Made by a program: the position numbers and the translations under genes
The notes under the pieces: generated by a model
What the model was told of the DNA's origin: nothing
Seen by the model: only the letters and a program-made list of their open reading frames with translations
The model's database searches: none
Part shown: positions 1-5,330 of the stretch, piece by piece
Layout: the number at the start of each line of letters is the position of its first letter
Position numbering within the stretch: position 1 is the stretch's first letter
From: Granulicella sp. UBA5172
GTDB taxonomy: Bacteria > Acidobacteriota > Terriglobia > Terriglobales > Acidobacteriaceae
DNA: 5,335 bases
Direction of reading: 5' to 3'
Assembly (NCBI GenBank): GCA_002413385.1
Contig: DHWW01000157.1
Coordinates: 1,415 to 6,749, forward strand

Positions 1-34
1 ATCGTTTGGCGTAGTGGAGAGACCTGCAGTTTGC
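1..34. repeat. Left-end copy (3' part) of the dispersed hairpin repeat also found at the right end
   Basis: Positions 1-15 match 5321-5335 at the other end of the window in 14 of 15 bases, in the same orientation; the only difference is G11 against A5331. The sequence goes on with GTAGTGGAGAGACCTGCA, which resembles the 3' half of short 'GACCGGAGC...GTGGAGAGACCTGCA' repeats that I recall as abundant between genes in acidobacteria (from memory, not searched). The window therefore starts inside one repeat copy, just after its 5' arm and loop. The right boundary of the repeat is uncertain. Positions 35-189 contain no gene that I can support and no convincing promoter. Confidence 0.6.
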
Positions 35-189
35 TGGCGCTGGCACACTGCATACTTATTGGAAATTTGCTACTAGCCACCCTCGCCTCCAGCCGCTTTT
101 CCGTCTCACTCCACCAATTCCCGGCTTTTTTCGGCTACCCCAACCGATAACCCCGCCCCCGCGCGTCTACTTTGCATCCTAGTAGAGCG

Positions 190-1929
190 ATGATGGAAGT
201 TTCTTCTTACAACCGGGCCCAACCGTCACCACCCTCCCAGAACGAGGAGCATCTCCATCTCCTGGTCGAGACCGGACTCCTGCTCGCCTCCGAGCGTTCT
301 CTCGATGTCGTCATCCAGGCGGCCCTCGACGCCGGTCTCCGACTCAGCGGTGCCAGCTTCGGTGCCTTCTTCTACACCAATACCGGCGAGGGCGGAGATC
401 CCTACCATCTCTACAAGATCGTTGGTCTCGACCCCTCCCTGCTCGATCGCCTCCCCATGCCCGGGCCCACCGAGCTCTTCGATGTGACCTTTCTCGATCA
501 GGGCGTCGTCCGCTCACCCGACATCACCCTCGATTCCCGCTACGGTCACAACCTTCCTCTCGCCGGAATGCCGCCCGGCCACCCGCCCGTGCGAAGTTAT
601 CTCGCCGTCCCCGTCCGCAGCCGCGGTGGCAATGTCCTCGGCGGCCTCATCTACGGCCATCCCGACATCAACGTCTTCTCCCCGTTCAGCGAAGGTCTCG
701 TCGCCACCGTCGCCTCGCAGGCCGCCGTCGCCATCGATAACGTTCGCCTCGCCGAAAGCCTCACCCGCGAGATCGCTCTCGTCGACGCCGCGCACGCCCT
801 CCAGCTTCAGACCGCCAGCCGCCTCCGTCATGCCCTCGACTCCGAACAGCTCGGTACCTGGACCTGGGATCGTGCCACCGACCTCCTCGATCTCGACGAG
901 CGAGCCGCCCACCTCCTCCTCGCCCAGCCCCACGTCCCCATCTCCCGCACCGAGCTCCGCCATCGTATCGTCGCCCCGGAAGACCTCGTTGAAGTTACCA
1001 CAAGCCTCCGCCGCTCCCTCGACTCCGGCAGCCACTACAGCGCCGAGTGCCGAGTCGATACGCCCAGCGGCTTCCCCACCTGGGTCTCCGCCAGCGGCGT
1101 TCCCGCCTTCGCTCCCGGCTCCTCCATCGTCACCGGCATGGTCGGCACCGTGCGGGACATCACCACCCGCAAAACCCAGGAGTCCGCCCTCCGCCAAAGC
1201 GAAAAGCTCGCCGCCACCGGCCGTCTCGCCGCCACCATCGCCCACGAAATCAACAATCCGCTCGAGGCCGTCACCAACCTCATCTATCTCTCCCGTACCG
1301 ACCCCGACGTCCCCCGTCCCGTTCAACGGCTCCTCGAAACCGCCGACGCCGAACTCGCCCGGGTCGCCCAGATCGCCCAGCAAACCCTCGGCTTCTACCG
1401 CGATACCACCCTCCCCGGCGAGATCATCCTCAACGAGCTCATCCACAGCGTCGTCGATCTCTTCGCCCGCAAGATGAGCTCCCACAAGATCGACTGCACC
1501 CTCGACCTCGACCCCAATCTCTGCATCAACGGCCTGCGAGGAGAAATGCGCCAGGTCTTCTCCAACCTCATCGTCAACGCCATCGAGGCCTTCACCTCCG
1601 TCCCCAAACCGGGCCACCTCCACATCCGCGGCCGCCATCTCCAGCGTCCCTGCAACCACGTATCCATCCTCATCTCTGACGACGGCACCGGCATCCCCTC
1701 CCAGGTTCGCGATCGAATCTTCTCCCCCTTCTTCACCACCAAGCAATCCATCGGCACCGGCCTCGGTCTCTGGGTCACCCGTGGCTTCGTTGAAAAGCAG
1801 GGAGGAACCATCCGCTTCCGCACCCGCACCGGCGATCCCGCCGGAACCATCTTCCGTGTCTTCCTTCCCGTCAACATGCCCAGCAGCATCCACCCAACCT
1901 CCTCCCTCCTGCAGGACGCCCTCATCTAA
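190..1929 (+). CDS. Soluble sensor histidine kinase (GAF-PAS-HisKA-HATPase_c)
   Basis: A cytoplasmic sensor kinase that should autophosphorylate on histidine and pass the phosphate to a response regulator, probably the product of the next gene. Numbering from the ATG at 190 (579 residues): a GAF domain at about 20-190 ends in the usual SQAAVAIDN helix; a divergent PAS fold at about 210-330 begins LGTWTWD and ends GTVRDITTRK; the H-box AHEINNPLEA carries the phospho-acceptor His352. The ATPase domain has an N-box (QVFSNLIVNAIEAF, Asn463), a G1 box DDGTGIP (about 497-503), an F-box IFSPFFTTK and a G2 box GTGLGLWVTR. All catalytic motifs look intact. No signal peptide or membrane segment is visible, so the GAF/PAS part probably senses an internal ligand or redox state, which cannot be named. 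Start choice: the frame is open to a TTG at 172, but ATGs at 190 and 193 follow a weak purine stretch AGTAGAG (181-187) and are preferred; 193 has the better spacing. Confidence 0.93.
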   Translation: MMEVSSYNRAQPSPPSQNEEHLHLLVETGLLLASERSLDVVIQAALDAGLRLSGASFGAFFYTNTGEGGDPYHLYKIVGLDPSLLDRLPMPGPTELFDVTFLDQGVVRSPDITLDSRYGHNLPLAGMPPGHPPVRSYLAVPVRSRGGNVLGGLIYGHPDINVFSPFSEGLVATVASQAAVAIDNVRLAESLTREIALVDAAHALQLQTASRLRHALDSEQLGTWTWDRATDLLDLDERAAHLLLAQPHVPISRTELRHRIVAPEDLVEVTTSLRRSLDSGSHYSAECRVDTPSGFPTWVSASGVPAFAPGSSIVTGMVGTVRDITTRKTQESALRQSEKLAATGRLAATIAHEINNPLEAVTNLIYLSRTDPDVPRPVQRLLETADAELARVAQIAQQTLGFYRDTTLPGEIILNELIHSVVDLFARKMSSHKIDCTLDLDPNLCINGLRGEMRQVFSNLIVNAIEAFTSVPKPGHLHIRGRHLQRPCNHVSILISDDGTGIPSQVRDRIFSPFFTTKQSIGTGLGLWVTRGFVEKQGGTIRFRTRTGDPAGTIFRVFLPVNMPSSIHPTSSLLQDALI

Positions 1930-1964
1930 TAACGCTGTAGGAAATCTGTAGCCCAATAGGTCGC

Positions 1965-1988
1965 CTTGCGATGTTCATATATCGCAAG
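1965..1988. promoter_or_regulatory. Perfect 8-bp inverted repeat between kinase and regulator (terminator-like or operator)
   Basis: CTTGCGAT (1965-1972) and ATCGCAAG (1981-1988) are exact reverse complements around the 8-base loop GTTCATAT, 36 bp after the kinase stop codon. No T tract follows, so it is not a classical intrinsic terminator. The core TTGCGA recurs at 2013-2018, so an operator-type role is possible. It could attenuate read-through from the kinase into the regulator, or bind a protein; the sequence does not decide. No convincing promoter is visible in the 210-bp gap. Confidence 0.45.
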
Positions 1989-2090
1989 ATCAAGAAGTTC
2001 CAGTCTCCCCCGTTGCGAAACTATGCAATACTCATAGGAAATACTGGGCCCCTATGAACTCTATTTTTCTCTTCAGCGATGCGATGACCG

Positions 2091-2108
2091 CCCCCCCCCC
2101 CCCCCCCC
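2091..2108 (+). repeat. C18 homopolymer tract upstream of the response regulator
   Basis: Eighteen consecutive C residues lie 31 bases before the ATG of the response regulator. Homopolymers of this length are prone to slipped-strand mispairing, and poly-C/poly-G tracts are a known basis of phase variation in other bacteria. Here the tract lies in the leader, or inside a possible upstream extension of the coding region. The reported length may be inexact, because long homopolymers are hard to sequence and assemble. Confidence 0.9.
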
Positions 2109-2139
2109 TCATCCTGCGTCTCACGCAGAAGATAAAGTC

Positions 2140-2532
2140 ATGTTCAAAAGTGCTCTCCAGCGCATCCTCGTCGTCGATGACGAAGAGCTCATCGCCAATA
2201 CCATCGTCCAGATCCTCAATCGTAGCGGTTTCATCGCCGAAGCCGCCTATGGTGGCCAGGAAGCCATCGACGCCGCCCGCCGCATCACCCCCGAGATCCT
2301 CCTCTCCGACATCCTCATGCCCTATCTCGACGGCATCGAAGCGGCTATCGAAATTCAGAAATTCCTCCCCGACATCCGCATCGTCCTCTTCAGCGGACAG
2401 GCCGCCACCGTGGAGATTCTCGCCCGCGCCCGCGCCCGTGGCTATAACTTCGAGCTCCTCGCCAAGCCCCTCCACCCCCTCCAGCTCATCAAGCACCTCC
2501 AGGAACTTCCTCCCGCCCCGCGTTTGCGCTAG
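2140..2532 (+). CDS. Single-domain response regulator (stand-alone receiver)
   Basis: A 130-residue CheY-like receiver with no output domain. The acidic pocket is V12-D13-D14-E15, the phospho-acceptor is Asp57 in LLSDILMP, the switch Ser/Thr position is Ser85 in VLFSG, and the conserved Lys is Lys109 in LAKPLHP, so it should be phosphorylatable. The ending GYNFELLAKPLHP, followed by a short LIKHLQEL helix, recalls small receivers common in acidobacteria (recollection). It probably takes phosphate from the kinase upstream and passes it on, or binds a partner protein; it cannot bind DNA by any visible domain. The ATG at 2140 is preceded by a weak AGAAG (2127-2131). The reading frame is open upstream to 2038 without an in-frame ATG, passing through the C18 tract. 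An ATG at 2054 would be in frame only if the tract were 1 base longer or 2 bases shorter. Confidence 0.92.
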   Translation: MFKSALQRILVVDDEELIANTIVQILNRSGFIAEAAYGGQEAIDAARRITPEILLSDILMPYLDGIEAAIEIQKFLPDIRIVLFSGQAATVEILARARARGYNFELLAKPLHPLQLIKHLQELPPAPRLR

Positions 2533-2628
2533 CTTTCCCCTGCGCCAACTTCCAGCAGTGGATCACCGGCTCGCAGCTCGAAAAGAAAATCTCTCTCCGC
2601 GACTACTCGGTCTCCAACCGCCGGGTGC

Positions 2629-2661
2629 CCCATTCATGACGGCTCCATCGTCATGAGTGGG
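2629..2661. repeat. Hairpin repeat, CCCAT...GTGGG family, copy A
   Basis: Arms 2629-2641 (CCCATTCATGACG) and 2649-2661 (CGTCATGAGTGGG) pair over 13 bases with a single T-G wobble, around the 7-base loop GCTCCAT. The element is preceded by GGGTGCCC and followed by CTCGCACAATC, flanks shared with copy B1 at 4342. It lies 97 bp downstream of the regulator stop and may act as a factor-assisted 3' end, but there is no T tract. It is probably a REP-like dispersed element. Confidence 0.7.
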
Positions 2662-2729
2662 CTCGCACAATCCTCAGATAGAGTTCTCCCGACCTCCGCA
2701 TAAATTTCCGCTGAGCCACGATCAGGTCC

Positions 2730-2786
2730 CCCAAGGCTTTAGCCTTGGGTCTCATAGCCCAGCTATAGCAAGGGCTTTAGCCCTTG
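2730..2786. repeat. Paired palindromes just before the glycosidase start
   Basis: Two related palindromes lie in direct succession. The first, CCCAAGGCT (2730-2738) / AGCCTTGGG (2741-2749), has perfect 9-bp arms and a TT centre. The second, CAAGGGCT (2769-2776) / AGCCCTTG (2779-2786), has perfect 8-bp arms and the same TT centre. Between them is a further 8-bp palindrome, GCTATAGC (2762-2769). I recall similar 'AAGGGCTAAAGCCCTT' palindromes between genes in acidobacteria. The second palindrome ends 4 bases before the ATG at 2791 and contains part of the only G-rich stretch (GGGG, 2786-2789) that could serve as a ribosome site. The rest of the gap 2533-2790 holds copy A of the hairpin family and no gene that I can support. 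Confidence 0.7.
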
Positions 2787-2790
2787 GGGT

Positions 2791-4296
2791 ATGCTTCTAC
2801 CCATGAAGTCCATCGACCGTCGCCGCTTCCTCGCCCTCACCGCCGCCACCGCCACCAGCTTGAAGCTCTTCGCCCAGACCCCCACCACCGCCACCCTCAA
2901 GCTCCACCCCGACCAACCCGGCGCGCACGTCCCCGCAAACTTCATCGGCCTCTCCTACGAGACCAATCAGCTCACCGACCCCACCTTCTTCAGCCCCGAA
3001 AACACCGGCCTCATCGCCCAGTTCCGCGCCCTCGCCCCCCACGGCGTCCTTCGCATCGGCGGCAACACCTCCGACATCGGCTGGTGGAAGCCCACCCCCG
3101 AAACCAAAGCCCCCACCATCCACGTCGGTGGCACCGGCATCGGCGAGCCCACCTCCGCCCTCGCCTACCCCATCACCCCTCAGGCCATCCACAACCTTCG
3201 CGCCTTCCTCGACCACACCGGATGGACCTGCATCTACGGCATCAACCTCGGCACCAACACCCCCGCCCGCGCCGCCGAAGAAGCCGCAGTCGTCGCCGCA
3301 ACCCTCGGGGCCGTGACCGAGGGAGGCAAGCTCGAATACTTCCAGCTAGGCAACGAGCCCGACCTCTTCAAAACCCACCTCCGCGACCCCAAGACTTGGT
3401 CCGTCAACCTCTATCTCGACGAGTGGCTCGCCGAAGCCAACGCCATCCGCGCCCGCGTCCCCAGCGCCCGTTTCGGCCTCCCCGACGTCGCCAGCAACGC
3501 CGAGTGGTTCGCCACCATCGCCCCCCGCCTCCCCGCCACGCCCAACCATCCGCACATCGCCGCCGTCTCGCACCACTACTACATCGGCGGCCCACCCTCC
3601 AACCCCAACATGACCATCCAGCGCATCCTCACCCCCGACCCCCGCGTCGCCCAGGTCGCCGCGCTCGTTCACGCCGCCGGAGCCAAACTCGACGCACCCT
3701 ACCGCATGACCGAAGGCAACACCTGCTACCGCGGCGGCAAGCCCGGCGTATCCGACGTCTTCGCCGCCTCCCTCTGGGCCGCCGACTACCTCCTCCACCT
3801 CGCCTCCCTCGGCTACGCCGGAGTCAACCTCCACGGCGGCGACGGCAAGGCTGTCGGCAACTCCCTCGGCGGCCATCTCCCCGGCGACGACATCGTCCTC
3901 GCCGAACACGGCGACCCCTCCAAGCATCCCCACCCCTACTACACCCCCATCGCCCACATAGGCGACGACTATCTCCTCGAACCCGTAGCCTACGGCATGC
4001 TCTTCGCCAACCACTTCGCCGGAGCCACCATGCTCTCCCTCGACTTCAACCCCGGCCCCGTCAACGCCACCGCCTACGCCGCCAAGCTCCCCACCGGCCA
4101 GCGCATCGTCGCCATCATCAACAAGGACGCCACCATGCCCCTCCAAATCGACCTCGCCGGATACAGCGTCGGCCACACCCTCTCCGCCCCCAGCCTCGAC
4201 TCCACCCACGTCCAGCTCTCCGACGCCAAAAGCTTCCGCGAGCTCTCCACCATCCCACCCGCCACCGCAGTCCTCCTCTACGCCGCCCACCCCTAA
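2791..4296 (+). CDS. Tat-exported GH79-type glycoside hydrolase, probable beta-glucuronidase
   Basis: Probably removes beta-linked glucuronic acid (or a related sugar) from glycans outside the cytoplasm, with retention of configuration. Numbering from the ATG at 2791: a twin-arginine signal IDRRRFLALTAA (residues 8-19) ends near LFA-Q (about 28/29); a TIM barrel follows, with FIGLSYE at about 51-57 and VLRIGGNTSDIGWW at about 86-99. Glu189 in QLGNEPDLF is the expected acid/base and Glu308 in MTEGNTCYRGG the expected nucleophile. Tyr313 and Gly315 fall at the same offsets from the nucleophile as residues I recall recognising the glucuronate carboxylate in the A. capsulatum GH79 enzyme. A beta-sandwich-like tail (about 400-501) completes a full-length 501-residue protein. 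The ATG at 2803 gives the more typical Tat start MKSIDRRRFL and is at least as likely; the ATG at 2791 lies only 4 bases after a hairpin. Substrate is uncertain within GH79. No sugar transporter or other glycosidase is nearby. Confidence 0.88.
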   Translation: MLLPMKSIDRRRFLALTAATATSLKLFAQTPTTATLKLHPDQPGAHVPANFIGLSYETNQLTDPTFFSPENTGLIAQFRALAPHGVLRIGGNTSDIGWWKPTPETKAPTIHVGGTGIGEPTSALAYPITPQAIHNLRAFLDHTGWTCIYGINLGTNTPARAAEEAAVVAATLGAVTEGGKLEYFQLGNEPDLFKTHLRDPKTWSVNLYLDEWLAEANAIRARVPSARFGLPDVASNAEWFATIAPRLPATPNHPHIAAVSHHYYIGGPPSNPNMTIQRILTPDPRVAQVAALVHAAGAKLDAPYRMTEGNTCYRGGKPGVSDVFAASLWAADYLLHLASLGYAGVNLHGGDGKAVGNSLGGHLPGDDIVLAEHGDPSKHPHPYYTPIAHIGDDYLLEPVAYGMLFANHFAGATMLSLDFNPGPVNATAYAAKLPTGQRIVAIINKDATMPLQIDLAGYSVGHTLSAPSLDSTHVQLSDAKSFRELSTIPPATAVLLYAAHP

Positions 4297-4331
4297 GGCC
4301 GCACAACCCCAACTCTCGCCGTCCGCGCAGG

Positions 4332-4423
4332 ACCTGGGTGCCCCATGTCTCGCATTTGAGACGTGGGTTCGCAGGATCTTTCACCCAGGTGCCCTTTCAT
4401 CACGGCTTTACGTCATCAGTGGG
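4332..4423. repeat. Compound hairpin repeat, CCCAT...GTGGG family, copies B1 and B2
   Basis: Two direct copies start 51 bp apart (ACCTGGGTGCCC at 4332, ACCCAGGTGCCC at 4383). B1 has arms CCCATGTCTC (4342-4351) and GAGACGTGGG (4358-4367), 10 pairs with one T-G wobble and the loop GCATTT. B2 has arms 4392-4404 and 4411-4423 with three mismatches and one wobble, and is very like copy A at 2629 (loop GCTTTA). In addition ACCTGGGTG (4332-4340) is the exact reverse complement of CACCCAGGT (4382-4390), which gives an outer stem enclosing B1. It begins 36 bp after the glycosidase stop and may form its 3' end, though no T tract follows. The remainder of the gap 4297-4535 shows no gene and no convincing promoter. 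Confidence 0.7.
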
Positions 4424-4535
4424 CTAACCCCCCCTCAACCCTCACAGCCAGCGCAACCCTCGTACCCTTCCTTCCAATCAAGTCCATCGACCGCTGCCGT
4501 CCTGCTGCCGCGTAAGTCACAAAGGCCCATCCCCT

Positions 4536-5213
4536 ATGCCCGCATCCCCGAATTACTGGCAACATCGAGTCCGTCGCCAACTCCTCTTTGCCGTGAGCGC
4601 GGCCGTCCTCATCGGCATTGGATACGCCGCCTCACCACCGCCGGACTTCCGTCATCGCCTCAGCATGGGCTCGGCCTACGCCGCTCTACTTTTTCTTGCC
4701 GTCACCCTCTGGCTCGGCCCCTGGAATATCCTCCGCAAGTATGCCAACCCCGTCAGCTTCGACCTCCGCCGCGACTTCGGCATCTGGTCCGCCATCCTCG
4801 CCCTTCTTCATACCGCCGTCGGCCTCACGGTGCATCTGCGCGGACGCATGTGGATGTACTTCCTCAAAGACCTTCATCCGCTCGCCATTCAGAACAACAA
4901 ATTCGGCGCCGCCAACTTCACCGGCCTCGCATCCGCGCTCCTCTTCCTTCTGCTTCTGGCCATCTCGAACGATCTCTCGCTCCGCCGCCTGGGCGCCCTC
5001 CGTTGGAAATCGCTCCAGCGATGGACTTACGCCGCCGCTATCCTCGCCGTGGCCCACGGCATCCTCTTTCAACTCGTCGAGAAGCGCCACCTCCCTTGGG
5101 TTTTACTCTTCGCAGCCATCACCGCGATCGCCACGGGCATGCAAGCTCTCGGCCTGCGTCGTTCCCTCTCCCGCCGTTCCGCCGTGCAGCGGTCTAAGAA
5201 TCTTGCGCTTTAG
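4536..5213 (+). CDS. Ferric-reductase-like transmembrane haem b protein (MsrQ-like)
   Basis: A 225-residue inner-membrane protein of the ferric reductase-like transmembrane group (the family that includes MsrQ/YedZ, NADPH oxidase and STEAP cores), expected to carry haem b and move electrons across the membrane. Six hydrophobic segments are visible at about 14-31, 44-60, 80-100, 127-144, 164-182 and 186-204. His92 (ILALLHTAVG) and His174 (ILAVAHGILF) are the likely haem ligands; His100 and His185 are further candidates. The stretch RRLGALRWKSLQRWTYAAA before His174 is typical of MsrQ-like proteins, and the length suits that family. No flavin or NAD domain is fused, so the electron donor must be separate. 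MsrQ normally works with the periplasmic molybdoenzyme MsrP in repair of oxidised methionine, but no msrP is in the window and the right side ends in repeats, so the name is withheld. AAAGG (4521-4525) lies 10 bases before the ATG and supports this start. Confidence 0.82.
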   Translation: MPASPNYWQHRVRRQLLFAVSAAVLIGIGYAASPPPDFRHRLSMGSAYAALLFLAVTLWLGPWNILRKYANPVSFDLRRDFGIWSAILALLHTAVGLTVHLRGRMWMYFLKDLHPLAIQNNKFGAANFTGLASALLFLLLLAISNDLSLRRLGALRWKSLQRWTYAAAILAVAHGILFQLVEKRHLPWVLLFAAITAIATGMQALGLRRSLSRRSAVQRSKNLAL

Positions 5214-5235
5214 AGCATCTTTCCAGTGAGTACCC

Positions 5236-5330
5236 AGCGAAGGTGCTGTCATCTCGACCGGAGCCAAACGGCCTTATCGTAGCGGAGGTGCTGTCATCTC
5301 GACCGGAGCCAAACGGCCTTATCGTTTGGC
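5236..5330. repeat. 45-bp tandem duplication of a hairpin-bearing dispersed repeat
   Basis: Positions 5236-5280 and 5281-5325 are adjacent direct copies that differ at one base (A5240 against G5285). The unit contains CTGTCATCTCGACCGGAGCC. Only the second copy is complete enough to form the hairpin GCCAAACG (5308-5315) / CGTTTGGC (5323-5330), with perfect 8-bp arms and the loop GCCTTAT; the first copy is cut after CGT by the start of the second. The array begins 22 bp after the stop codon of the membrane protein and runs to the window edge, where it matches the left end of the window. It probably belongs to a family of acidobacterial intergenic repeats (recollection, unsearched). Confidence 0.85.

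Noticed and set aside
31..60. Possible promoter TTGCTG with TACTTA, or a sigma-54-like TGGCAC site, upstream of the kinase
   Set aside because: The sigma-70 match is weak, and the GG/GC spacing needed for sigma-54 is absent (no GC 10 bases after GG).
514..1956. Long open frame on the minus strand opposite the kinase (480 codons)
   Set aside because: It is Gly/Glu/Asp/Val-rich and low in complexity, as expected opposite a C-ending, codon-biased gene, and shows no domain. The + strand kinase explains the region fully.
2422..2439. GCCCGC hexamer repeated inside the regulator (Ala-Arg x3)
   Set aside because: Three units, the last imperfect, in a helix where ARA-type sequence is normal for this protein type; codon bias explains it.
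2054..2656. Open frame of 200 codons starting before the C tract and overlapping the regulator
   Set aside because: The Ser/Pro-rich product is a frame-shifted shadow of the receiver gene. Kept only as a possible alternative start if tract length varies.
2676..2704. AT-rich CATAAA as a -10 box for the glycosidase
   Set aside because: No recognisable -35 element at a suitable distance; composition alone is not enough.
3346..4290. Minus-strand open frame opposite the glycosidase (314 codons)
   Set aside because: Gly/Val/Glu-rich low-complexity shadow without motifs; the catalytic motifs of the + strand gene lie in the same stretch.
2784..4427. Long + strand open frame overlapping the glycosidase (547 codons)
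   Set aside because: The product is almost entirely Arg, Pro, His and Ser, a frame-shifted shadow of the GH79 gene. It reads through the repeat-rich gap only by chance.
5236..5325. CRISPR-like array from the 45-bp repeats
   Set aside because: The two copies are directly adjacent with no spacer, only two exist, and no cas gene is present.
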